DNA of 64,000 bases, taken from contig CM021316.1 in assembly GCA_010645155.1 (NCBI GenBank), positions 4,847,341 to 4,911,340 on the forward strand. Direction: 5' to 3'. The stretch comes from Tigriopus japonicus (lineage: Eukaryota > Arthropoda > Copepoda > Harpacticoida > Harpacticidae). Each line of letters begins with the position of its first letter. Positions within the stretch are counted from its first letter, which is position 1. The notes under the pieces were generated by a model. It saw only the letters and a list, made by a program, of their open reading frames with translations. It did not search any database and had not been told where the DNA came from. The position numbers and the translations under genes were made by a program. Positions 38,729-49,700 of this stretch are shown here, one piece after another.

Positions 38729-39479
38729 GTCTTAACCTCTTGGATCACTCTACTTTCCTTCTCTAACTGATCGGAATCAATGGAGGCCATAATCTTTGCT
38801 TGGACATCTTCCAATTTGTTTTGGAGGCTGGCTACAACAAATGGATTTGAAGTACGTCGAAGTCTATTTGAAATCTGACAACTCCTTTTGAACAACTTCT
38901 TTCTAAACTTTGGAATTCTAGACAATCCCCCCCTTTTGCCGTCATTTTTGGAATACACAAAGACAAACAAACCTCATCAAAAATTGAAATCAGCTTATTT
39001 ATGGCTTGATATATGGATGGTTCCTGCTTCAGAGTGGATATCAAAATCCAGCTCTCCCAATCTTTCGACGATGATGGGCCATCTTTGAACTTAAACTTGG
39101 CCACACCCACCTTTTTTAAAGGTTTAACTCTCAAGCTCACCGGCTTCTGAGTAATGGTTGACAATATCTCAAGAATGTGATGATCTGACAAGCTACTAGG
39201 GGCAGCATGGACATACTGGATCAGATCAGGATCATTAGAAAAAACCAAGTCTAGAACATTCTTTTCCGTGGTTGCTACACCAACGTGTTGGGAGAGATTA
39301 CGCAAAATCGCAAACTCTTCCAATTTTTCGAAAGACGGCGATGCTGTTTTCTCGAATTCCCGAAATGGGAATGTACCCATCAGGACTAACCTCCCACACA
39401 ACAATGCTAGCCGGAAAATTGAAGTCGCCAACTACAAAGAGTCGAGAACAAACCTCTCGATCTAACTCCTTTCCTGTGA
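38729..39479 (-). mobile_element. LINE remnant, endonuclease C-terminal part
   Basis: The minus strand has VVGDFNFPAS, then after a frameshift FAILRNLSQHVGVATTEKNV, LDLVFSNDPDLIQ and LSDHHILEI (apurinic-type endonuclease of non-LTR elements). After another frameshift come SRIPKFRKKLFKR and NPFVVASLQNKLEDVQAKI. Several frameshifts show that it is inactive. Confidence 0.82.
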
Positions 39480-39748
39480 ATGGATGAGTGTAATCGAACG
39501 AATTCAGCTGTGGATTTTGGGGCCAAAATGACTAGGGATGAGTCAGAACTAGGCTCTGACATTTCATAGTTTTTGTTTGCTACATGAGGAACAAATTCTT
39601 ATTTGAATTGATTGTCAAAATGAAGAAAACGAGTTGGGCTCACGAATTTTGATTAAATTTTATGGAGGGTGAGTCTCGACTCCGACGCATCCCTAACCAT
39701 TTTGGCCCCAGAATCCCCAGCTGAATTCGTTCGATTACACTCATCCAT
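39480..39748. mobile_element. Foldback MITE inserted in the LINE endonuclease
   Basis: About 65 bases starting atggatgagtgtaatcgaac are repeated inverted at 39685-39748, with about 90 per cent match by eye (cgaattcagctg, ggggccaaaatg). No ORF. Target duplication not resolved. Confidence 0.75.
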
Positions 39749-39935
39749 TGGAGAGCTGATAGCAATGAAGAAGAGCTACAAGAAGGTTTTTTAAAACCGT
39801 AAGATCAAAAGCCTTGATGTGACAAATCAAAACTTCTACTTCTCTTTTCGACTTATGAACATGACTAAAATGTAAGTCTTTCCTGACAAATACAGTAGAC
39901 ATACGCCCCCGTGTTCAATTCTGCAAATTTATTGT
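39749..39935 (-). mobile_element. LINE remnant, endonuclease N-terminal part
   Basis: The minus strand reads HGGVCLLYLSGKTY and, in another frame, KSKREVEVLICHIKAF, resembling the GGVxIYV and VEVL-V-I strands of LINE endonucleases. Weakly conserved and frameshifted. Confidence 0.55.
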
Positions 39936-41303
39936 TCAAAAAGTGGAAATTTCGACACGAGGTCCCAATATTTACCAAGATGAAGACAATTTTAACCCTC
40001 AAAATAACTTAGAACTTCAAAGACATTTTCATTGCATTTTTCGATTAAGAAATGGGATTCAGCTTAGTCAGCCAACTAGACATTAAGAATGAATTTTATT
40101 CTCTGTGTAAGCTTTGGGTACTGCTGGACCAGTGTTGCCGTTTTCAGTGACATGTTGCAAATCTTGTGGTATGAGATCTCTCTTGCGACACAATTTTGGT
40201 GCCAAGCGATTTTTCACTAAACCTTAAAAACCTTTTGGTTCCAGGGTATTTTGCAGCTGTTAACTTGTTGTCTCCACAAGCATTGACATTGATTCTATAA
40301 AACATTCTGAAGGTATACTTGATACCTGAAGTAATTCCTCCTGATTGAACATTTTGAATACCCAATGTTGGAACCGAAGGTACAATCCAGAAGTTTAAAA
40401 CAATATCAGTTTTTAGTACAATTTCATAGTATTTTGTCATGAGGCTTTTCGCAACCTCTGCAAACCACCGCATTTAACATTTTTGTAGACCTTCAATTTT
40501 GGCCATTGAAATGTTTGCCTACACTTCGGGCGAGCTGAAATACACAAACATGAGGAAAAGGGCAAGATTTCACTTAATTTGGGAACTCTTTACAAACCTT
40601 ATCTGTAATTGAATTTGAGCCTTCTGCTTTTTAGGGAGTAGTTTAAATATCTAATATTTTCCCCTGATGTCGGTGATTCACGGCCAGCTTCCTCCATGTA
40701 TACATTCATGAAGGGACAAAACTTTTTCTCCTCATAGTTCCATAAAATGCGCCAACAATGTACCTCATGTCCTATTTTGTCAGAGCTCAAGCATTACATT
40801 TTACTAGGGCTCAGACAAACTTGCAACAAAAGTTGTAGCTTTTGATGTTTTCGATCAACTTTAGCAACTTTTCGACTATTCACGCTACTAAAAATAACCT
40901 TTGGCGTTTCCCTGTCTCTATCATTGGTAATTAACATTGCAAAGCAACACTGAGTTTTTCATCATAATATTACCTTTAACTTTTGGAACTTCTTGTGATT
41001 TTTAGAAATTCTTATGTAATATTTTTGAACACATGAAAAATTTTCTTCCAAATTTGACAATATTTTAGGCCAATTCTCACATTTGAAGTTGATAGGCGAA
41101 ATTTTATTGCCGAAATAATGGGAGTTTCATAGCAATTTTCGTCAAATTGATTGCACCTTTTGGCACAAATGATTATAGCTTCGGTAATAAAAAAGTACAA
41201 CTTTAAGCCAAAAATAGCAACTTCATCCAAGCCTTAATTGAAACACAATTGTGTTCCAAAGCAAAATAGTATACAAAATGTCTTGACGTTAGTCTCATGC
41301 GTA
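39936..41303. other. AT-rich intergenic sequence
   Basis: Open frames at 40144-40473 and 41012-41230 (minus) have no recognised motif. Probably old repeat-derived sequence. Confidence 0.45.
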
Positions 41304-41930
41304 GGGACAGGAAGTTTAGACGAATACAACTGTCAAATTAAACAAAAAAAAAAAAAGACGAATAGAATTGCCTGATCAGACGAAAAAAGACGAATAAAAT
41401 TGACCGATCAATGGGCAAGAGATTTTCGGTAGTACATATGTCAAATAAAAACCAAGAGTTCAAAAATGCCTCTTTTTAGGGAGGGTTTTCTGTAGAGCTG
41501 AAGTCAGATATGCAGATACATTAATTGTTCTCATGGCCAGAAAGCTTTTTCAACCCAATAGTAACCTTTTCTTTCTGTGTCTGTTGGGCAACACTACGAG
41601 TATAAGTTAATTTGAAAGTGCGGATTGTATTTTGTTGGTGCAAAACCGCAACTGACAATCCAATTGTTACTCTGCCATAAGCTTTGGCGTTGAACTTTCT
41701 TTGAAGTTATCATTTGCTTGGTAGATTGAAAACAACGCTTAATGAGCTTGAAATCCAAGGAAATCCAAGTTTTTGGCCAATTAAACGAGAAAAGACGAAT
41801 AAAATTGCCCGATCAGATGAAAAAAGACGAATAAAGTCCAAATTAAACGAAAAAAAATCGCGACGAATAAAAGTAAAAAAGATGAATAAAGACGAATAAA
41901 GACGAATAAGTTTATTCGTCTAAAGTTCCT
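41304..41930. mobile_element. TIR element with internal gacgaataaa repeats
   Basis: The left end ggacaggaagtttagacgaata (41304 on) is matched inverted by the right end reading ggacaggaactttagacgaata. Inside, both halves carry dispersed copies of gacgaataaaattg, cccgatcagatgaaaa and similar units. No coding capacity and no clear target duplication. Coordinates of the ends are good to a few bases. Confidence 0.65.
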
Positions 41931-42498
41931 GTCCATTCTCATAAGGCATGGTTGGTCTTGATGGATGTCAGCAATTTCTTGCCCATAACGAGGATCAACA
42001 AGCAATTTGTTAAAAAGTCATTTCATTGCGTATTGGAAAATATAGGAATAAAACGTAAATAGATGTTGTGGCTTCCTTGCAAAATTCTAGTGAATTTCTC
42101 ATTACACAAAGAAATTTGGTGGTAATGTGTTGGACATAATTGTTCAACATCCCCTTCTTGCTTCGGTTCCATTGTACTGTGGTCCTCGAGATTTGACCTG
42201 TTTGAGGTAACTTTACGTATGCACTATTTGTTATTAAATTGACGCTCATGATCTCATCTTACCTTTGAAATTATAATTTTTTACCTTATTAGCCTTTGAA
42301 GGCTTGCCAAAATCGTGGGTGTCGGAAGATGACCTTCCCTTTCTTCTGAAACCTCGATTTTCGTTTAAGATCAGTGCTGCTGTCTTAGATCATTTATTAG
42401 TCACTAGATAGCGTGCAAGTTTTAGTCAGGCTGATTTGGCAAGCGGAGCCGGATACGTTGAATTTGTAAGGAAAATGTAACCAAATATGATTGCATGT

Positions 42499-42580
42499 TG
42501 TCAGGGGCCACCAAAAAATTGTTGATAGGCTCGGGGGCCCACAAATTAACGATCAAAGAGCTTTGGAGCCACGAGTTAGA
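42499..42580. repeat. Fragment related to the hAT element at 12820
   Basis: Shares ggcccacaaatta-cgatcaaagagct and flanking 'caggggcc-accaaa' with 12876-12955, in the same orientation. Confidence 0.65.
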
Positions 42581-42993
42581 AAATTGAATAGGTGTAAAAA
42601 TTCAAGTTAAAAAACGATTTCCAAATATTTTGTATTCAGCTAATGAAATTGACTCAAAAATATACTCTTTAATTATTAGGGAATGTATTTCATGCTGCAA
42701 CATATGGGTTTAAGCATTTAAGGTACTTCTGATAAATAAGCCATTCGATCAATTCGAGAGTAATCGCATAGTCTGAAGGTTGCTTTTTCCTCGCTAAAAT
42801 TTTAAAGCAGAACATTTTGTCCGCCACTTGGACAACATGGATCATTTCTTTTTGGGAAATATCAAGGTATTGGTAGTTCAGGTGTCGTGCATGTAACTGC
42901 GTGAATTCAAACGAATGCCAACACCCAAAATAATTTGTAGCGGGGTCAATTTTCTTGGAATTCTCTTCTTGAAAAAAAATTGAAATGCTATAC

Positions 42994-45900
42994 TCAATCA
43001 TTCGGCACTTTTTCCAAATAGGTGGAAGGCGCCCAGCCTTCAGGGTAAGGATAGGCCGATAACCGCACGTACCACCAACCTGCACATCCTACTTTCACCA
43101 ACTCAACGATCTCGTCCTCGGTCAAATCAATTTCTCGCCCAGTCAAGGCCATATAATCAGCCAGGACCATGTACCGCCCCCCATGCTCATAGTGCTTGCT
43201 TCCATTGCCATCCATTTCTGGGGAACTCCGGTCGCCAGCACAATCCAATGACCTCGATCTCAGGGGTGCGTTAGCTCGCCCACTCTCCAACGACCTCGAC
43301 CGTGTCAACCGAGAAGATTTGGAGCTTCGAGCATGATGCTCGCCTGATTCGGTTGAGGCTGTCGTTGTTGAGGCCGTGTCGTAAAATATTTGAGGTTGGC
43401 CCCGGTGTCCCCGATGTTCTTTCTGTCGAATGATGACTTTTCGGAGGTCGGTGCCGAAGTCATCTTTAATCTTTTTGGTTTTGGCCTCCAATGTATACAA
43501 CTCGTTCCGACCGTGAACCCACAACTCGATTTTTTTCTCCTCGCCTTTCACGATACTGGACATACCGAGGCTACTTGTTCCCAAAGAAAATTTGAAGTGG
43601 TAGGTTTGGTTCTTCTCGTTGATGGCCTTGCAGAACACCACGTGGTTGTCGTATAGGAACACATGACGTCGTTGGCTCTTATTTCGACTGAAGAGAATTT
43701 GACTTTGTCCCTTGTTCTCCGATGTGACTTGGAACGTCTCATGATTATTCAACGTCCCTAGAGGTTTCACTGCGTTTGGTAACCCTTTAATTGTGATGTC
43801 GTGCATACTGTCGTTCACTACTTTGATTACACTTAACAGCTCGGCCAGAGCCTCTTCCAACTCGGGTTTACCGCAAACCACATTCGAGCTCTCCGTGAGG
43901 TCTTTTATTAAGAGCTGGTATTTCGTAAGTCTTTGCATTGGTTTAAGGAGATAGGAACTCAAAGGAAGCTGGTGGCCCGCCTCTTGCTGGCAATGAACCA
44001 GAATGGAGGATGGGGTTTGCTCCCCTCCCAGATCTTGTATGGCTTGACGAGAAGCAGACATATTTTGACAATAGTGACTGTAAAGTATCTTGACCTCGTG
44101 GCAGTTGGCTAAGATGGTTCGGGCCACACCCGAAGGATTTACCCCGCACCTCTCCAGTTCAGGGTGAAAGGCGGTGGAATGGAATTCGTGAATTTCGTCC
44201 AAATTCCCAAAAATGATTTGGGCTTTTTGACGAGTTTCGGTAAGGTTGGACACCTCCAATTTGTCTCGGTAGTGGATTAAAATCTCTTCCAAGTCCGAAA
44301 CGTATTTTGATTCTGTGGCCAAGAGCTCAGCTAAGATATTTTCCCGTCTAATTTTCATAGACTCGTTGGGATCGTGCTCGGAAAGCGAGAATTTTCGGTC
44401 CGTTCTGAAATATAAATATCAAAGGATGCGTCAATTTAGTCTTCCCGTCCAGCAAATCATTCATTTTCCTTCCTTTTTAATTTTTGCCCGTGAATAGCTT
44501 TGGAAAGAATCGACAGAGCTTCAAATATGCTTTGTCAAGTTGTTCTGGGAAGGCGAGGTGAGGCCCCCATGAATACTATCTTTTTTACTCGATGTACCTG
44601 AACCCCGGTATGTACAGTATCTGGTAAGGGGGTCGAGATGAGTTTCTCTTGAAGTCACCTGTCATGCTCTCGGGTTCAATAGAAATGCAACGCCATCCAC
44701 CTCTATCAAGATAGATGGATGTCTGTGTCTGTCCATTAGAACCAAATTGAAGATGGGCTGGGCTTTCATAAGTAATTTCCATTGAAGCCTCTCCAAGTTA
44801 AAACAACTCAAGCTTTCGTATCGCTAGTTCGCTTTTCACTATCTGCTCAAATACTTGGAGGATGTCCCTTGAAAGATGAGCCACCGTTTGTCATTAAGGT
44901 CAAGCAGATTTGCATTTTCTAGCTTTGAATGCCAAAAAAGAAGCCCTATAATTTCTGAATTTCGAAATTATCTTGTGATCTTATCCAAAGGAGAGTTACA
45001 TTTTAAGCATTGTTGCGACAATCTTGCCCCGTGTTTTTACTCACCTCATCGCTTTTGACCTCAATTCTTCTCTCCTCTGCATAACTCGATAGGTGACGGC
45101 ATCCAAGCGCTCGAGCGAATCGTCCACAGCAAAAAGAGTTTGAGCGGACATGAAATTTTTTATCTCGTCAAAGGATTCCTCAAAGTCTTGCCGTGATCGC
45201 AGTTTCAATTCTTGAGATTTTGAAAGCAAGTAATCAATTTGTCGTATTTGAGAGAACACATCTTCGTCTGGCCCTGACCCGTTTGGCTCGATTCGATGGG
45301 ATTGATTCAGGTCACGCAAATCCAGATGATCTGTGGCGGTTGTGCACCATTTGGCTACCAAATCTAAGCAGTCCATTAGATCAAGAAACTTGTGCAGAAG
45401 CCGTCGTTTCTCGTTGAGCATCAGCTCAAGTTTCTGACAGATCATCTTCAGCTCCGTGATCTTGGGTTGGACACAGTCCGTGGCGAAGTTGTGGGCGTTC
45501 ATCAGATCCTGGCCCAACTTGGTGAGCTCACGAGCTTTGGTCATAGCAATGGACACTGACTGGGTGACTGAGTCGATTTTATCCAAGGCGGCATTGACTT
45601 CTTCCGTCGAGGATCCACTTATAGGGAGTTCTCTCACCATGCGGTCGTTTTCGGCAAATGTGTTTGCTAACTCTCTGTAGCGTTGCTGAAAGGTATTGAG
45701 CTCCAGGTATTGCACGTAGACATGATCTTGCATTTTCCATGATCGGCTAAAGTATGTCCAAGCCTGGTCCAATTGCTTACAGAGTACTTGAACAGCCAGT
45801 CGTTGCATGACGTTGGCATCCGGACGTTGGAGGCTTTTCAACATAAGTAATCCATGATCCGTCAAATCTTCAAGCTCCTTCCGTAATTTTCGATAGTTGC

Positions 45901-46750
45901 CCCTGTTCTTAGCGGCAATCTCTCGGAGGGCTTCCCCTCGGTAATTGATATCTTCCTGGTTGAGAAGACCTACAAATTGGGCCAAGCGTCGAGCTATTCT
46001 TCGCGCATTGTAGCTGAAGCCTTCAACGTGTTCCTGAAGCACCAACCAGTTTTCAATGTCCCCGTTCACTTGACCTCCCAAATCTCTGGGCAGGCACTTG
46101 GCATCGATGTAATGAAGGAGATCGGCGGGATCATCAATTTGGAAAATGTCAAAATCCAGGAGAAACTCGTCCATTAATTGATGAACAATGTCTTTGGAAC
46201 TATTGGACGACACGGTGGAACCATTAGATGAAGAGCTCTGCCGACTTCGAGGCGGTTGATCGCCATCCCGGTGAACCAGATACACTTCTCGGATTCTGGC
46301 CGGGAACAAAGTGATCACTCGATGAAAGACATTCCTGACGTAAGTCCAATCCATACCGGCAGAGCGATCGATTATTAATGCAAATCCTGTGCCTTGCTCC
46401 GTTCGAGGAACCACTGACAAATAATACTTGAAGAGAAGATGGAGGTCACTTTCTAGAACCGTTGGGAAACTGCGACTGCTCGAATCAGGGAAGTACATTA
46501 TGGGGTAACCCAACTTGGTAAAACCACTTGGCACACCAACCAAGTTCATTCTGACTAATTCTATCACATCTTTCAGCATCACATGACCATTGGCAATATT
46601 TGATTGTGGAACCATTGGGGCCATTGCTATCCCCGGAACCACATTGGTTCCTGGTCCAAGGCTGCTCATATTGGGCACTTCCATCGTTTTTGCATTTATC
46701 GAAGATGTGGGCCCTAGAGTGGGATGCACAGTCCCTACAGGCGACTCCAT
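42994..46750 (-). CDS. MCF2L: DBS/MCF2L-type Rho guanine-nucleotide exchange factor
   Basis: Activates Rho-family GTPases by nucleotide exchange. Two large exons, 46750..45045 and 44404..42994, join in phase (AG|A) across a 640-bp intron to give 1038 residues. Order: Sec14/CRAL-TRIO-like lipid-binding domain (about 58-230, GFALIIDRSAGMDWTYVRNV, closing LPRDLGG), a spectrin-repeat region (about 235-560), DH domain (about 585-770, ENILAELLATESKYVSDLEE and LSSYLLKPMQRLTKYQLLIK), PH domain (about 775-905, RRHVFLYDNHVVFCKA), an Arg/Ser-rich linker with repeated SRSLESGR/SRSLDCAG motifs, and a C-terminal SH3 domain (about 980-1035, DLTEDEIVELVKVGCAGWWY). This order is that of MCF2L (DBS/Ost); Trio/Kalirin are much longer. 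The ATG at 46750 is the first methionine that gives a plausible start. Confidence 0.93.
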
Positions 46751-49700
46751 ATTGTATTTTATGTAGATACTAGTCTTCACTCGTTGCAACAATCATGCTG
46801 TGTTCTGATTGTGATCGTAAGGCGCACATTTGTCCCCAAATTCCTCATCCGGTTGGATTTTCTAAAAAAGCACACTTGTTTCTTGGTTGAGTCACTTGCA
46901 CTTATGAAGGCTTCTGAGTCCTCGCCAAGGCCTCATCTTTCATTCAAGAGAAGCCTTTGAGGTTACACTTCATGCGGGAAAGACCCCCTTGAGCAAGCCC
47001 GGGCGATACTGTCGGTACATTTTCTAACGCTCTTGATTGCACCAGACGACAACGCCACGACGAGCCATAGAGACCATTTTTATTTTATCTCTTCCTTCCA
47101 CTGCAAGGCCTTGTCCCATCGCTCCAATATCACTGCACTAACACGCCGCACTTCACTTCCTAAAAGGAACCCAACACGGTCTCAGACAGAAAGAGACAGG
47201 GATAGACAGACTGCTTTCTCGTTAAGTGCTAACGGTTCTGCTGTATGGCTTGGGGTGGTTCTTCTATAAAGGGATCGACTCTTAAGTTTCCTCACACTCG
47301 CTGTGGATACGAGAATGCCGAAATGCTACGGATTCCATTTGGTTTTACAGGAAGCAGATGGACTCGCCTCTTTGAAACGAGCTTGTACAAAATGCTTGTC
47401 GGCTGAGAAAAAAGAAAGCCATTCGCCCGCTCACAAGTTGAGTCGCCAATTTGGAACTCTTTTTTTTTCACGGCACTTTGGATCAAAACGCTGGGTTGGG
47501 CTGTTCTTTTTTGACTAGCTAGTTCCACCAATTTGGCCAGGTTGTCTTAATTCCGATGACTCCCTGTCTGAATGATATTCTCAAACATTGATGGATGATG
47601 GAGAAATTTCCAGAGGTGAACTTATTTTCGTGATGGAGCAATAATCCCTCATGGCATTGGGTCGATTCTTTGAGGCTTGTCAAATACATCATACCTGCCA
47701 CAATGTGGTCGAGAGTGGGCGACACCTTTGAAGCCAAAAGCGTGTGGACATCACCAATGATTAATGGAAATTTGCTCAAAGAATAGAATATCGTGCCCAA
47801 CCAGCAGAAGTTGTAAGATGAGGCATAGATGACGTAACCACTACTTATCCGGGACTTTCAGATCCCACGTTGCTTTTGTTCAATTGGATTATGATGTGCT
47901 TCTTTGCTCTTCTTATTCTTGTGGTCAGTTACAGTTCCTTGTCTGTTTCAGCCGAGCAGGAGGAAAAAAAGCCGAATGTTCGTTTTAGTTTTATAAAAGT
48001 CATGGAAGCAGGTTCAGAATCAAACCCACATATCTTGCTTGCCCCCGGAAATTGGAGATGAATCCACAGAATGCAAGTCCAGATAGGAAATATTGATCAG
48101 AGACCGCTCAAACAAACGCTCGAAGGTCGGGTCACACACTCACATGTTAGATAGAAGTCAATCCAATAGTCGTAGGCGAAACTGATGTGCTCAAAAGCTG
48201 CCAAACCACAACACACGCTCTGAAATGAGCCAAACTTTTCCTGGATATCGGGTTTATGGCCAAGGGAATCACGATCAGGGACTCTTGTCCATCAGGTGGT
48301 CGTGAAGTAGCATTTAGTTCCTCCTCACATGCACACAACACGTACGAAGATAGGGTTGGCAACGAAACCGCATGCGATTCAGAATTTTCAAAATGAGAAT
48401 GATTCACAACCAAAACTAAGCACCAATCATTCCAGTTCCTCACGGCACAGATTCTGTGCGACAACTGTCTCGTTCTCGTTTGTGTATGCTCAATGACCGA
48501 GTGCAGGTATTCTCCAATGATTCCACCTGTGCTACGGACAGATACTCCGAATACACGTACGTGTGTAGGCAAAGGTTCGAAATTCACACACACACACGTT
48601 CTTCATTCGTTCGTTCGTACCTACGAACGACATGGACAAAGTGATGCACAATACTATACGATCCGAACTACGGCGAAGCCCCCTTCTCAATCAAGAACCC
48701 ACGACACAAAAGCCAGTCTTGCCGCCGACCAGAGCAATGAGGGCAAGCGCGGTTGCGAAGAATGACTTCAAGACATTGAGCGAACAGAGTATCCATCCCC
48801 CTGTTGGTCCTTCTCTGCGCGACAATTGTATGATTTCTCGAGACAAATTCTATCCGAGTATTTTCTCCATCATGCCTGACTGACAACCCTTTTTTGTTAT
48901 GAGGCAGAAGGCCAATCAGGGGTCAGTCTCATGATTTCATTTTTTTGCGATGCTCTTGCCATCGAGAGTGGAGTTCCAAGTAACATGACCAAAACTTGCC
49001 CAGCTGCAGCTGTTGTTGACCTACGGCGAATAGATGTATTGGCGGGGACCAGATATTATGGATGGGGCTAAATTGAGCCTGAGGAAAGAGTTGATGCCCT
49101 AAGCTTCCACCTGGATGAGAGGAACCATCTAGAGAGACAGTGTAGAAGACACATGCACACTGTTTGTTGGCATTTGGTCGTTGCACGCAGGCACAGGTCT
49201 CCAAGGTAAATGGTACATGTGCTCTACCTGGGTGCTACATCGATGCTAATATTGGACACTTTCCTGGCCGGGGAAGTTCGTGCAGATAAACTCGGATTGG
49301 TGGTAAGGATTATCATAACCAGTTTAGACCTACTCTCGATTTCAGGTGAAATGTTACAAGTTTTGATGCCTGTGCGTGGTGTACGATACTCACTGACAAT
49401 TTTGTATCGTCAAAGTTAAATACTTCCGTCCTTGCCTAACGTAACCTCAAGGTTGGTTCAGTTTATACTTTGAACAAGAATGCATAGAAAACAGGCGGGG
49501 GATGAGCATTGTCTTGACGGGTTATGGCATGAAAGTCAAACCAACCTGCATGGTATATTGAAGTGGTGATTAGCGGGTTATCTTTCACAGAATCAGGTGA
49601 AAGTTTCATCCATTAACGAGATTGCATCAGAAATGAGTCGACTATGACTTAAAACCACAATTTAGGGAAGGATTTAACTCTGAACCATCATATAAGACCC

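Noticed and set aside
38832..39431. 199-codon ORF as a host gene
   Set aside because: It reads as LINE endonuclease with frameshifts at both ends.
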